Positions 42,913-52,490 of a stretch of DNA of 64,000 nt are shown piece after piece. The position numbers and the translations under genes are program-made. The stretch lies in contig NZ_CP055153.1 in the NCBI RefSeq assembly GCF_014075995.1, positions 1,488,001 to 1,552,000 of the forward strand, read 5' to 3'. Below the pieces are notes generated by a model that was given only the letters and a program-made list of their open reading frames with translations, searched no databases and was not told where the DNA came from. This DNA comes from Adhaeribacter radiodurans. GTDB taxonomy: Bacteria > Bacteroidota > Bacteroidia > Cytophagales > Hymenobacteraceae. Each line of letters opens with the position of its first letter. Position 1 is the first letter of the stretch.

Positions 42913-43655
42913 TTTCGGTTCATTAAATCGTTAATGGTGATTCCTGTTAGTTCTTCTAATATTAGGTATACTGTTTCGTACTTATTTTTAAATTGTTCTT
43001 GCGCCATGGCCGACTTGGTGTAGAAATCATTCACCACCATTAACTCATCCAGTTCAATCTGACCTAATTTGAATTTTTTATCAGCTAATTTTTTGTTTAT
43101 ATCCGCCGACTGCAAGGCATCTACCGATTGCTCCCAGGTAACTTTTGCTAAGCTTACTTCTTGGTAGGTTTTAATAACTAACTGCCTGATTTCTCTTTCT
43201 TCGGTTTTACGATCCGCTTCGGCTTGTTTTAAAGTTAATTCTTGCCGGTGCACTTCATACTTGCGGCCAAGTAGCTGGCCCAGAGAAAGGCTTAAATTTA
43301 TTCCGGAATTGTACTGTGCCCGGGCTGGTAAATTAAAAGCATTGATCTGACTCACTTGTTGGTCGCCGTTAACGGTATTTAACATGGTGCCATAACTGTA
43401 GCCTGACCCCACTGCTAGCCCGTTTAATATTTGTTTGCGGGATAGCCGAATATTGTCATAAGCAATTTGTTTGGCCGCGTCCAATTTTTCAATTTGGGCA
43501 GAGTACTTTACGGCCGCATCAATCAACAGCGGAAGCGCAATTTCCGGCGATTTGAAGAACTTTTCCTGCCAATCTGTTGGTTGGGGATTATTTTGCCCAA
43601 ATGCCAGCAGTATACTGGAAGAAAGAAGAAGAGATACTAATATTTTTTTCATCAA
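42909..43655 (-). CDS. Half-length TolC-like outer membrane protein
   Basis: A 248-residue protein with a signal peptide (MMKKILVSLLLSSSILLAFGQ) and one TolC-type repeat: a helical hairpin (ALPLLIDAAVKYSAQIEKLDAAKQIAYDNIRL; VIKTYQEVSLAKVTWEQSVDALQSADINKK) with a beta part (GYSYGTMLN, SGINLSLSLGQLLGR) between. Full TolC proteins carry two such repeats and are about 430-490 residues, so this one is half-size and would have to form a larger oligomer. Location between Wzz and the initiating transferase suggests it replaces the usual Wza exporter. It overlaps both neighbours by 4 bases. Confidence 0.8.
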   Translation of the reverse strand: MMKKILVSLLLSSSILLAFGQNNPQPTDWQEKFFKSPEIALPLLIDAAVKYSAQIEKLDAAKQIAYDNIRLSRKQILNGLAVGSGYSYGTMLNTVNGDQQVSQINAFNLPARAQYNSGINLSLSLGQLLGRKYEVHRQELTLKQAEADRKTEEREIRQLVIKTYQEVSLAKVTWEQSVDALQSADINKKLADKKFKLGQIELDELMVVNDFYTKSAMAQEQFKNKYETVYLILEELTGITINDLMNRK

Positions 43656-44821
43656 ACGTTTTCTTTTTGAAATAAAGCCGGAAAAGTTTTTAGAATTATT
43701 TGCAAGTCTTTTCTAAGGGAGAAATTTTTGGCGTATTCAATGTCCAACTCTTTGCGCTCTTCTTCCGACATATTTCCTCCTTTACCGCGTTTACTTACCT
43801 GCCAAAGGCCAGTAATTCCGGCAGGAGCAATAAATCTGGCGGCAAAATGATCTGTGGTAATTTTTTCAGCTTCGTACAAAGGCAATGGCCTGTTTCCGAC
43901 TATTGACATATCGCCACGCAATACATTATACAACTGCGGGAGCTCGTCCAGGCTGGTATTACGTAAAAACATGCCAATTTTAGTAATGCGGGGATCATTC
44001 GCTATTTTAATAAAAGCAGCTCCATTTTCGGCTTGTTTCGCAACCTTATATTGCTTTTCACAAATGGTTTTTCCCTGGCTATCAATAAGTGGGCTCTGGC
44101 AATTGGTACCGGCAGCCGTACAGGCCGCACATAAACTGGTAAATTGTTGAGCAGGCTCTTCTGCAATAGCAGTCTGATACTGATTTAAATTTTTCATGGA
44201 AGTCAGCATCTTGTCTGCATTTTGCCGCATAGACCTGAATTTCCAGAAGCGAAAAATACGATAACCAGTGCCAACCCGGTAAGAATAATAAAAAGCCGGT
44301 CCTTTAGACTCCAGCTTAACTAATAAAGCAACTAGCAGAAATAAAGGAGAAAGGCATAATAGGGCAGTAGCAGAAACCAGAATATCAAAAGTACGCTTAC
44401 CTATAGGATTTTGGTAGGCGTAAGGATTTTTCTGGGTTGCAGAAATAGCTGTTTTGCCGGTATCGGTTAATTGAAGTTGGGCGAGTAGTTTTTCTTTTTC
44501 TATTTTTTGCGAAAAGATATCCGTTACTCCTGCATCAACCAGCATCGATTGTAAACCCGATGAAACAGAATCGTTAGTTAACCAGAAAATGGGTTCTTTA
44601 ATTCCGATATCTTTTTTTAAGGTCCGGATTAAGTTTAAGCCTAGGGGCGAAGTAAGACTAGCCGAATCTAAGATGGCATCAAAGTATTCACCTTTGGCTA
44701 ACCACGACAAAAAATTGGTTGGATTATCAAAATGCTGAACATCTACATCTGCTGCAAATTCAGAAGTGAAGTCTTGAACTTCTTGTTCGTTAGAGCCGAG
44801 ACAAACTACTCTCTTTCTCAT
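43652..44821 (-). CDS. Initiating sugar transferase (phosphoglycosyl transferase) fused to a receiver-like domain
   Basis: A 389-residue protein. Residues 1-118 resemble a response-regulator receiver (Asp52 in DAILDSASL, Thr82 in WLTND, Lys106) but the acidic pair at the start is SNE rather than DD. Residues 139-389 form a WcaJ/WbaP-type phosphoglycosyl transferase: membrane hairpin KRTFDILVSATALLCLSPLF, KFRSM (194-198), and NTSLDELPQLYNVLRGDMSI with VGNRP. An insertion (about 205-268) has four cysteines, CAAC (231-234), Cys241 and Cys254, absent from most family members. It begins polysaccharide assembly by placing a sugar-phosphate on undecaprenyl phosphate. It lies 12 bases after a response regulator gene. 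Confidence 0.87.
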   Translation of the reverse strand: MRKRVVCLGSNEQEVQDFTSEFAADVDVQHFDNPTNFLSWLAKGEYFDAILDSASLTSPLGLNLIRTLKKDIGIKEPIFWLTNDSVSSGLQSMLVDAGVTDIFSQKIEKEKLLAQLQLTDTGKTAISATQKNPYAYQNPIGKRTFDILVSATALLCLSPLFLLVALLVKLESKGPAFYYSYRVGTGYRIFRFWKFRSMRQNADKMLTSMKNLNQYQTAIAEEPAQQFTSLCAACTAAGTNCQSPLIDSQGKTICEKQYKVAKQAENGAAFIKIANDPRITKIGMFLRNTSLDELPQLYNVLRGDMSIVGNRPLPLYEAEKITTDHFAARFIAPAGITGLWQVSKRGKGGNMSEEERKELDIEYAKNFSLRKDLQIILKTFPALFQKENV

Positions 44822-44833
44822 AGTAAAGATTAA

Positions 44834-45211
44834 TTAAGCTTTAATTCTTCTTAGTACATTTTTAATCCGGATATCCAATTCTTCCGGGTTAAAAGGTTTT
44901 ATCATGTAATCGTCGGCTCCTTGTTTTAAGCAGGTAATTTTGTTGCTGGTTTCATCTTTACCCGATAGCATGATTAAGGGAATATCACTAAACTTAGTAG
45001 TAGCACGTAATTGCTTAATAAAATCGAGGCCATTCATCAAGGGCATCTCAAAGTCGGCTACTATAGCATCTATGTGATGACCTTCCTGGAGCCAGGTCAT
45101 GGCTTCCTGTCCGTTTGACTTTACTTGTACTAAGTATTCTTTTGCGAAATAATGCTCTAAAATCAGACCTATAGATGGTTCATCGTCTACAATAAGTAAT
45201 CTTTTCTTCAT
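44834..45211 (-). CDS. Single-domain response regulator (CheY-like)
   Basis: A 125-residue receiver with acidic residues LIVDDEPS (8-10), phosphoacceptor Asp in VADFEMPLMNG (near 54), switch Thr/Ser LSGKDE (near 83) and Lys in YMIKPFNPEE (near 104). There is no output domain. It is the first gene of the polysaccharide assembly run and follows a 435-base AT-rich gap from the hybrid sensor gene on the same strand. With the receiver-like domain of the next gene it suggests that polymer synthesis is gated by phosphotransfer. Confidence 0.9.
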   Translation of the reverse strand: MKKRLLIVDDEPSIGLILEHYFAKEYLVQVKSNGQEAMTWLQEGHHIDAIVADFEMPLMNGLDFIKQLRATTKFSDIPLIMLSGKDETSNKITCLKQGADDYMIKPFNPEELDIRIKNVLRRIKA

Positions 45212-45646
45212 AGATAAGTAGTTTCGATTATTGTTTAAATTATTTATATAGTAGCAGCCGTTTTCTTTATTAAATACAATATTCTTCCATTAAGGCAATT
45301 TATTGCCTTTATTTAAATCTTAATCCAGAAAAGAAATTGTGCTATACTAAATTATTAAGAGTATGATGAAACAAATGTATATTTCTTTTTATTAAAAAAG
45401 TAATATTTGTAAAAATATTTTTTTGTCCAGTTTCCTTACTAATAACCAATAAAAAAGCCTTTATAATAACTATAAACTTGAACCATATTGCTTAAGTTCA
45501 AATGCATACAGTATTATAATATTAATAATTTTATAAAATTATAGGACTTTAGCCTTTTTTGAATAAAAATATAAGAGTTGTTATCTAAGATGGAGTTAAT
45601 TAAATTATATTTAATATATATATAAAATTTAATAATTAAGACTCGT
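45212..45646. other. AT-rich intergenic region upstream of the assembly operon
   Basis: It should hold the promoter of the minus-strand run beginning at 45211. An inverted pair AAGGCAATTTATTGCCTT lies at about 45292-45309 (perfect, 18 bases), a candidate operator or the stem of a weak terminator. No gene is visible. Confidence 0.45.
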
Positions 45647-47596
45647 TTAAGAATTGATCGTGGAGTGAAGTTGTTCTTGGAATACAGCGATTACCTTATC
45701 AGTGGTACTATTAACTATTTTAAGAAGATTATCCAGGTCAGAGAAATTGTTTCTCTTATTACATATTTCTTCCATTTTTGTGGCAGCTTGAGCAGCTCCT
45801 TTAATTCCTATGTTCCCGTATGTAGATTTAAGACTATGGGCAATATGCGCAACGGTACTCCAATCTTCCTGAGAAATAGAGAAAGAAAGCTTTTCTAATT
45901 GGCTGGGCACTAAATCAATAAACAGTTGCTGCATTTTTCTCACGAAATTGGCATCTTCAGCCAAATTGCCTAAACCCGAAAAGTCGTACAATGCAGGTTC
46001 CAGAGTTATTGGTTCTAGCGCACTTTCTAATGGAGTAATAGTAGGCGGTTCCTGATTATGGATAGTAGAAGAAAGTAAATTGCTTTCAGCAGAGCCTTTC
46101 ACAAGATTTTCTTCACCTTGAGTTATAACGTTACGAGCAACGGTCAGGTACAAGTTCGCTTCAGGATATGGTTTAAATAAATAATCAGAGAAGCCGGATT
46201 CTTTATATCTGTTTACATCAATTTTACTGGCATTAGCCGTAAATGCAATTATTGGGGTGTTTTGATTGGGATTAGACTCTTTTCGAATAGTAGCGGTTGC
46301 CTCAATCCCATTCATATGCGGCATATCAATATCCATCAGAATAAGATCATACGGCTTTGCTCTGGCTTTCTCACAAGCTTCTACTCCATCTTGGGCTACT
46401 TCTACTTGTGCTTCCCAATATTTAAGCTGTGAAATTACTAAAAGTTGATTTGCTGGATTATCTTCTGCTAATAAAATGTGCAGTCCTTTTAATTCATCTG
46501 AATTCTCTGGTATTTCTGGCTTGCCTGATTCATTTTTCTCTTCCTTTATTGGAAAGGGTATAATAAAAGAAAATTCCTTTTCTTGGTTGGATATTGTTTT
46601 TAACCACATCTTACCACCCTGAAGTTCTACTATTTTTTTGCAAATTTTTAGTCTAACATCCAGGTTGTCAAACGTAAAATGTTCGTTGCCATCGGGCTTT
46701 GTAGAACTAGCAAAAATGCTTTCTAGTTTATCTGAGTTACTATTCCAATTATTAACCCTAACCGAAAACTCCACATTTACTATTTTAACCAATTTAGCTT
46801 GAATTCGGGCACCAACTGATATCTGACCCTTAGAAGCATGTTTTACAGAGTAGGAGATCAAATTAGTAAAAATTTGGTTTAAACGATAAGGGTCGCCTTG
46901 TACCAAAGGAAGCTGGTTAGGTAATTCACCAATTTGTACTTCTATCTTATGGTCTTCAGTTTTTGTAACTAGTGCGCTGGTGGAGTAATGTAAAATAGAA
47001 GCAATGTCAAACGTTGTAGCTTTAAAAACAATGTCGCCTGTTTGTAATTTAGTAAATTCCAGAACATGGTCAGGAGCATCTAAAAGATTATCAGCAATAG
47101 ATTGAATCAGGCGTAGGTAATCTTCCTGCTCTACGCTAATAAAGCCTTTCTTTAAAAGTCTTGTTAAGCCGACAATAGTATTTATATCAGCTTTAAATTC
47201 TTCCTTTAAGTTATTTACAAATTGCAGCTTAATCTGATTAGCTTCTTGTTTTTCTAGTATAGATTTTTTAAACGTAGTAATGTCGTTGGAAGTAGATAAA
47301 AGAAAACGGGCACCATCCGGTGATGTAAATGGCTTTTTAGTAGTATTAAACCAAATTTGTTGGCCATTCTCTTGCTCAAATAAATCTTCTATAGTAACCT
47401 GATTGTTTGATTTTATAATCTCCAAATCAGATTCGTAAGAATAATCAGAATCTAGAAAGCCTTTATTCAAGATATACGATGCACTTTGCTGGTGTAACTG
47501 AGCGTAAGCATCGTTCATAAGCACAAACTTACCTAGCTCATCTCGTACATAAATAGGATTAGGGCTAATTTCAACTAGTTGCCGAATAAATTCCAT
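45647..47596 (-). CDS. PAS-HK-REC-HPt hybrid protein with a degenerate kinase core
   Basis: A 649-residue soluble hybrid protein: PAS domain (about 1-110), a HisKA-like helix pair (about 122-185), HATPase-like domain (about 200-350), receiver (about 370-490) and HPt (about 555-645). The receiver is intact (LLAEDNPANQ, LILMDIDMPHMNG, FTANAS, YLFKPY), as is HPt (AHIAHSLKST). The kinase is not: in the H-box the line-up FVNNLKEEFKADINTIVG has Glu132 where the phosphoacceptor His belongs; the N-box reads NLISYSVKH with Tyr replacing the essential Asn; the DxGxG and GxGxG boxes are not recognisable. It is therefore likely a sensor-gated phosphotransfer hub fed by another kinase. It is divergent from the GT2-hydrolase fusion gene. 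Confidence 0.85.
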   Translation of the reverse strand: MEFIRQLVEISPNPIYVRDELGKFVLMNDAYAQLHQQSASYILNKGFLDSDYSYESDLEIIKSNNQVTIEDLFEQENGQQIWFNTTKKPFTSPDGARFLLSTSNDITTFKKSILEKQEANQIKLQFVNNLKEEFKADINTIVGLTRLLKKGFISVEQEDYLRLIQSIADNLLDAPDHVLEFTKLQTGDIVFKATTFDIASILHYSTSALVTKTEDHKIEVQIGELPNQLPLVQGDPYRLNQIFTNLISYSVKHASKGQISVGARIQAKLVKIVNVEFSVRVNNWNSNSDKLESIFASSTKPDGNEHFTFDNLDVRLKICKKIVELQGGKMWLKTISNQEKEFSFIIPFPIKEEKNESGKPEIPENSDELKGLHILLAEDNPANQLLVISQLKYWEAQVEVAQDGVEACEKARAKPYDLILMDIDMPHMNGIEATATIRKESNPNQNTPIIAFTANASKIDVNRYKESGFSDYLFKPYPEANLYLTVARNVITQGEENLVKGSAESNLLSSTIHNQEPPTITPLESALEPITLEPALYDFSGLGNLAEDANFVRKMQQLFIDLVPSQLEKLSFSISQEDWSTVAHIAHSLKSTYGNIGIKGAAQAATKMEEICNKRNNFSDLDNLLKIVNSTTDKVIAVFQEQLHSTINS

Positions 47597-48483
47597 TCTG
47601 TTTCTTTTTTGAAAAAATAACCAACTGTCTGTAAAATTGATTGGCTTGGCATTTTACTTAACGTTTGTGTTTAGTCTTAGTTTTACAGAGTTGTTGATGA
47701 TAGTAAGTAGACTTGATTATAAAATATTTATAATGTTAAGGTAAAGTAAAATTTCATTTATAAGAAAGTGAATTAATCTTTACAATTGAATAGTTATATA
47801 AGCAATGATGATAGTAGTAATTCTTGAAATTTGAGCAAAAGTACAGGAATTAGGTAGTACTTTAAAATAAAAGCAAAAATTTTATATAACTTAAATATTA
47901 CTTTTTTTATAATATTATGGTGGGTTTAACTTGTAAAATTAAATTAACATAGAATTTAATTACTGACAGGAGCTTATATGTTATAATTTTGGTTCCTAAA
48001 AGCAAGGATTTTGTTTTAACTAACTTTGGATTATGTTTATTTAAGGTATAATGCTTATTTTATACTTTCACTAATTATTTAATTTGTATATTTTAAATAA
48101 TATTCAATTAAATATATTTTTTATTGATTATATCATACCCTTATATATTACTATTTAATTGAAAAATTATTTCATTGTTATTCAAAACTACGGTATAATT
48201 CAGCAAAATGTTTGGAATAATATTTGAATAATTTAATAAATATATATTTAGAAAGAATGTGTTTTCTATTTTTAAATAAATGTTAGTACTGCTTGAACTA
48301 ATTAGAAGAAGTTAAGAAGGAAAAGATCAACTTAGTTCAAGTACTATAATTGAGTAAATATTTAAAGATTATCACAATCTAAGCTGTTAATCCTTTTAAC
48401 CTCAGATTTATAAGCATTAAATAAGTTGCTCACTCTAAATTATCAGAAGAATTGAGTATGGTATACAGTTTACTTATTGTAAG
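47597..48483. other. Long AT-rich divergent intergenic region
   Basis: About 890 bases between the hybrid sensor (minus) and the GT2-hydrolase fusion gene (plus). It is extremely AT-rich with many A and T runs and no ORF of note. TAACTTTG at 48021-48028 and, on the minus strand, TACTTTTG at 47834-47841 fit the -7 consensus, but neither has a -33 box at the right distance. Length and composition suggest a regulatory region (H-NS-like or nucleoid protein sites), but no specific motif is proven. Confidence 0.45.
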
Positions 48484-51400
48484 ATGATTAATAAAATCGA
48501 CCAAGAAGCTGGAGGGCTGAAGGTTACAAACATTGTGGGCTTAAAAACCCCCACCAAGAGAGAGTTGCTTATTCTCAAAATTCTTATTGGCGGAGGCCTC
48601 ATCAGCTTGGTTATATTTGCCCGCTGGTTATTAAGTGAGGAGCAAGTTGGCTATTTCCCTCTTTATGTTTCACTCTTACTTTCCTTAGGATATAAAATGT
48701 TGCGGGTACTCCACGAGTGGTACCATTACTGGGGTATCAAAACTACGCCGCTCCCCAAGCCTACCCGCACCTGGACCGTAGATATGCTGACCACCGCCGT
48801 GCCTGGTGAGCCCTTCGCGATGATTGAGCAAACCCTTAAAGCGATGAAAACAGTGCGTTACCCCCATACTACTTATCTCTGTGACGAAGGTAATGACCCG
48901 GCTTTAATTAAACTATGTCAGGAGTTAGAGGTGGTGCATGTTACCCGCTCTATTAAGATTAATGCCAAGGCCGGTAATATCAATAATGCGTTGCAGCAGG
49001 CTACCGGAGAACTGTGCGTTATTATGGACCCCGACCACATTCCGGTTCCTTCTTACTTAGACGAAGTAGTAGCTTATTTCGAAGACTCAGAATTAGGATA
49101 CGTGCAAATGGTACAAGCCTACTACAATGCCGAAGATAGCTTTTTTGCCCGGGGAGCCGCCCAACAGACTTATTTATTTTATGGCCCCATGATGCTGGGC
49201 ATGAATGGGCATGGTACGGTGCAGGCTATTGGCGCGAATTGTACCTTTCGCCGGGCAGCCTTAGATTCTATTGGCGGTCATGCTCCCGGTCTTTCCGAAG
49301 ACATGCATTCGGCCATGCAGTTGCACGCTAAAGGTTGGAAATCCGTTTATACACCCAAAATATTAACCCGGGGGCTCGTGCCAAATACGCTGGCTTCGTA
49401 TTTTAAACAGCAAATAAAATGGTCCCGTGGTACTTTTGATTTATTGGCTCATGTATACCCTCGGCTATTTAAAAATTTTACCTGGCGCCAGAAATTACAT
49501 TACTTATTGTTGCCCCTGCATTATGCTTTTGGCCTGATTGTTTTATTAGACATTTTAATTCCAGTAATTTCCTTATTACTGGGGCAAACTCCTGTTAATA
49601 TTGAATGGCATCAATTTTTCTGGGTACTACTCCCTTATCTAGGGTTTACTACCCTTATTCGGCAGTACGCTCAACGGTGGTTGCTGGAAGACCACGAAAA
49701 GGGTTTTCATATCTCCGGTGGAATATTGCTCTTTGCCAGTTGGTGGGTATTTTCTTTAGGATTAATCTATACAATTTTTAATATTAAAGTACCGTATATC
49801 GCTACCCCCAAAAACGATGAAGATCGTAACAACTGGTCTTTAAGTATGCCCAATATAATTGTATGCGGGTTGAATTTAGCGGTTATGGTATACGGCTTAT
49901 CGCGCGATTGGAGCCCTTATAGCTGGATGATGGCATCTTATGTAGGGCTAAACAGTTTGCTTTTAAGTGTTACAATTGTGGCAGCTCAACCCGTTTTGCT
50001 TAAGAAAGTAAAAATTTGGCTGCAGCCTTTTTCTATTACGCACTTGCTTTACCAACCATTAAAGTTAATACACCAGGTTATTTTACCAGATACTTACCGG
50101 CTTTTGCGGAAGGGAGCACCTGCCTTTGCTATTCTTCTTTTCTTAACCTGCAACAGCTTTATCCTGATGGATTATAATCCCAGCAAAGACGTAGAAGTAC
50201 TCAACGGACCGCAAACCAAAGCTACAGGTGGTTTTTATACCGGTATGTACCTGCCAGCCGGACAAGAAGAAAAAACCTTACCTATTGCCGATACTTTCCA
50301 GAAGCAATTAGGTAGTAACCTAAATATTCTTACAGTGCAGCAACCTTGGGAACCGGAGAATGCTGCCATTTTTCCGCAAACCTTATTGGACCGCATTGCC
50401 CAGCGTGGGGCCATTCCTCTTATTACCTGGAACCCGATTTATAATAAACCGGGAGAAAAATCAAATGAAACTAATGAAAATATTTTAATAGCAATTGCGG
50501 CCGGTAAGTATGATTCCTATATACAATCCTACGCGCGTCGTATTCAGCGGTATAATCATCCGATTTATATTCAGTTTGCTCCCGAAGCCGATAATTATAA
50601 GGATAGTTACAATCAACCTTTAAAAATTAGTCCGAAAGTATTTGTTGCGGCTTACCAGCATGTGGTGGCTACATTTGCTACCACCGGCGTCAATAATGTA
50701 AGTTGGATTTGGCACCCAGCCAGTCCTCAAAACATAGAAGCTTATTACCCGGGCGAGAACTACGTGGATTGGGTAGGGGTAACATGTTTAAATTACGGTA
50801 AGGCTGCCGAAGATGGCAAATGGCGCACCTTTGAAGAACTTTACCGGCCTTTTCGAAACGAAATACTCAAGTTGAACAAACCCGTTATACTCACCGAATT
50901 TGGTTCTACGCACTACGGGGGTAATGGGCAGGAATGGCTAGAATATTACCTGCCTTTAATTCCGAATTACTATCGGGAAATTCGCTCTTTGGTATTTTTT
51001 ACGAATAACCAAGATCAAAATTGGCCTGGTACCTGGCGTCCTAGCAGCCATGCTTTAGAAATGGATTGGACTATTAAAAACCCGAACCAAATAGCTAAGT
51101 TTTACCGGAAAATAAAACAAGAATCATTTATTTGGCAAAAGCCTACGTTGGAACAGAAAGCTTTACGACCTGATTTAGCCAAAACTTTCCGGAAAAACCA
51201 AGAAGGTTATTTAACGGGTAAAATGGGTCAGTATACTTTGTTAGTAAATAACCAGCCTTTTTATGTGAAGGGAGTCGCTTATAACCCCGGGCACGATTGG
51301 CGGGATGGTCATTATCCGCTTACCCGTCATCAACTTGAACAGGATTTTACTGCTATAAAAGCGATGGGAGCTAATACTATTCGTCGGTATAGCCCTAGTT

Positions 51401-52455
51401 TATACGATGATAATATTCTGACGATTGCCCAGGAAAACGATTTGAAAGTGCTTTACGGTTTCTGGTTCGACCCCCAAGTAGATTATTATAAGGATACGGT
51501 AAAGGTTAAGAAATACTTGCAAAAGGTAGAAGAAACCGTAAGTAAGTTTAAAGGGGCACCGGCTGTACTGGGTTGGTCAATAGGAAACGAAACGAGCAGT
51601 TTGCTTAAAAAACATTTCAGCCAACCTTACTTGAGCCTGAACCGAAAAGCCTACATGCACATGATTGAACTCATGGCTGAGCGCATCCACCAAATCGATC
51701 CTTCCAAGCCCGTTTTTACCTCCTTGGAACATTCGCGGCAGTTGCCCGGTGAATTGCTGGCTTATGACCAATTGGTTCCTTCGGTAGATGTAGTAGGAAT
51801 TAACTCGTATTACACGCAGCAAATTAGTAAATTACAACAAATAACGGCACAGTTTAACCCACATCGGCCTTATTTAATATCCGAATTTGGCCCGAGTGGG
51901 TATTGGGATCCTGAGTATTCGCAAACAGATAAAAATAGCTTATTAATAGAAGAGTCGAACGCCCAAAAAGCAGCTTTATATACGCAGGAATGGCAGCAAT
52001 TTATTCAGAAAAATAAAGGCCATAATATAGGAGGGGTTGCTTTTTGCTGGCGCGACCGGTTCGAAGGTTCAGCTACCTGGTTTGGATTAACCGATTTTCG
52101 CGGTCGTAAAAAGCCGGTGTACTATGCCTTGCAGGATACATGGAAAAATCAAGCACCTACTCCTATGCCTCAAGTGCGGATAGTGGGCCCATCCGGCTTT
52201 CTAATTCCTGAGACACCTTTTGAATTTACCGTAATCGGTGATATGGATAGTACTACTAAAGTAGAATGGCAGTTGTACAAGGACGACTACCTGGAAAAAA
52301 TGGAAATTTCAGAAAAAATCAATCAACCCAGTAGAGTGGTAATTACTTTACCCGAGCCAGGTGGCGCGTACCATCGCACTAATTACCGACTGTATGTTTA
52401 TGTGACGGATGGTAAAGGAAATGTGCTTACTGCCAGTAAATCCATTATAATGTAA
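48484..52455 (+). CDS. Processive GT2 polysaccharide synthase fused to two glycoside hydrolase-like domains
   Basis: A 1,323-residue single chain. Residues 30-540 are a cellulose/curdlan-synthase-like GT2: two N-terminal membrane helices (about 30-75), Asp134 (LCDEGND), DPDH (182-185), SED (271-273), QQIKWSRG (309-316), then about six membrane helices to about 505 and one more at about 547-563. Residues 575-870 are a GH26-like barrel outside the membrane, with Glu701 (QFAPEAD) and Glu805 (ILTEFGS) as clan-A acid/base and nucleophile. Residues 905-1210 are a second barrel, GH2/GH5-like, with Glu1036 (SIGNETS) and Glu1134 (LISEFGPSGYW), and a beta domain ends the chain. The gene is the first of a plus-strand pair. 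It could make a glycan at the membrane and trim or transfer it on the periplasmic side. Confidence 0.88.
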   Translation: MINKIDQEAGGLKVTNIVGLKTPTKRELLILKILIGGGLISLVIFARWLLSEEQVGYFPLYVSLLLSLGYKMLRVLHEWYHYWGIKTTPLPKPTRTWTVDMLTTAVPGEPFAMIEQTLKAMKTVRYPHTTYLCDEGNDPALIKLCQELEVVHVTRSIKINAKAGNINNALQQATGELCVIMDPDHIPVPSYLDEVVAYFEDSELGYVQMVQAYYNAEDSFFARGAAQQTYLFYGPMMLGMNGHGTVQAIGANCTFRRAALDSIGGHAPGLSEDMHSAMQLHAKGWKSVYTPKILTRGLVPNTLASYFKQQIKWSRGTFDLLAHVYPRLFKNFTWRQKLHYLLLPLHYAFGLIVLLDILIPVISLLLGQTPVNIEWHQFFWVLLPYLGFTTLIRQYAQRWLLEDHEKGFHISGGILLFASWWVFSLGLIYTIFNIKVPYIATPKNDEDRNNWSLSMPNIIVCGLNLAVMVYGLSRDWSPYSWMMASYVGLNSLLLSVTIVAAQPVLLKKVKIWLQPFSITHLLYQPLKLIHQVILPDTYRLLRKGAPAFAILLFLTCNSFILMDYNPSKDVEVLNGPQTKATGGFYTGMYLPAGQEEKTLPIADTFQKQLGSNLNILTVQQPWEPENAAIFPQTLLDRIAQRGAIPLITWNPIYNKPGEKSNETNENILIAIAAGKYDSYIQSYARRIQRYNHPIYIQFAPEADNYKDSYNQPLKISPKVFVAAYQHVVATFATTGVNNVSWIWHPASPQNIEAYYPGENYVDWVGVTCLNYGKAAEDGKWRTFEELYRPFRNEILKLNKPVILTEFGSTHYGGNGQEWLEYYLPLIPNYYREIRSLVFFTNNQDQNWPGTWRPSSHALEMDWTIKNPNQIAKFYRKIKQESFIWQKPTLEQKALRPDLAKTFRKNQEGYLTGKMGQYTLLVNNQPFYVKGVAYNPGHDWRDGHYPLTRHQLEQDFTAIKAMGANTIRRYSPSLYDDNILTIAQENDLKVLYGFWFDPQVDYYKDTVKVKKYLQKVEETVSKFKGAPAVLGWSIGNETSSLLKKHFSQPYLSLNRKAYMHMIELMAERIHQIDPSKPVFTSLEHSRQLPGELLAYDQLVPSVDVVGINSYYTQQISKLQQITAQFNPHRPYLISEFGPSGYWDPEYSQTDKNSLLIEESNAQKAALYTQEWQQFIQKNKGHNIGGVAFCWRDRFEGSATWFGLTDFRGRKKPVYYALQDTWKNQAPTPMPQVRIVGPSGFLIPETPFEFTVIGDMDSTTKVEWQLYKDDYLEKMEISEKINQPSRVVITLPEPGGAYHRTNYRLYVYVTDGKGNVLTASKSIIM

Positions 52456-52490
52456 GGGGTAAGTATAGGATGCTTTTTATTAATTACTTT

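Noticed and set aside
48021-48028. Promoter TAACTTTG upstream of the GT2-hydrolase fusion gene
   Set aside because: The nearest TTG is 29 bases away and the gene starts about 460 bases later; not supported.
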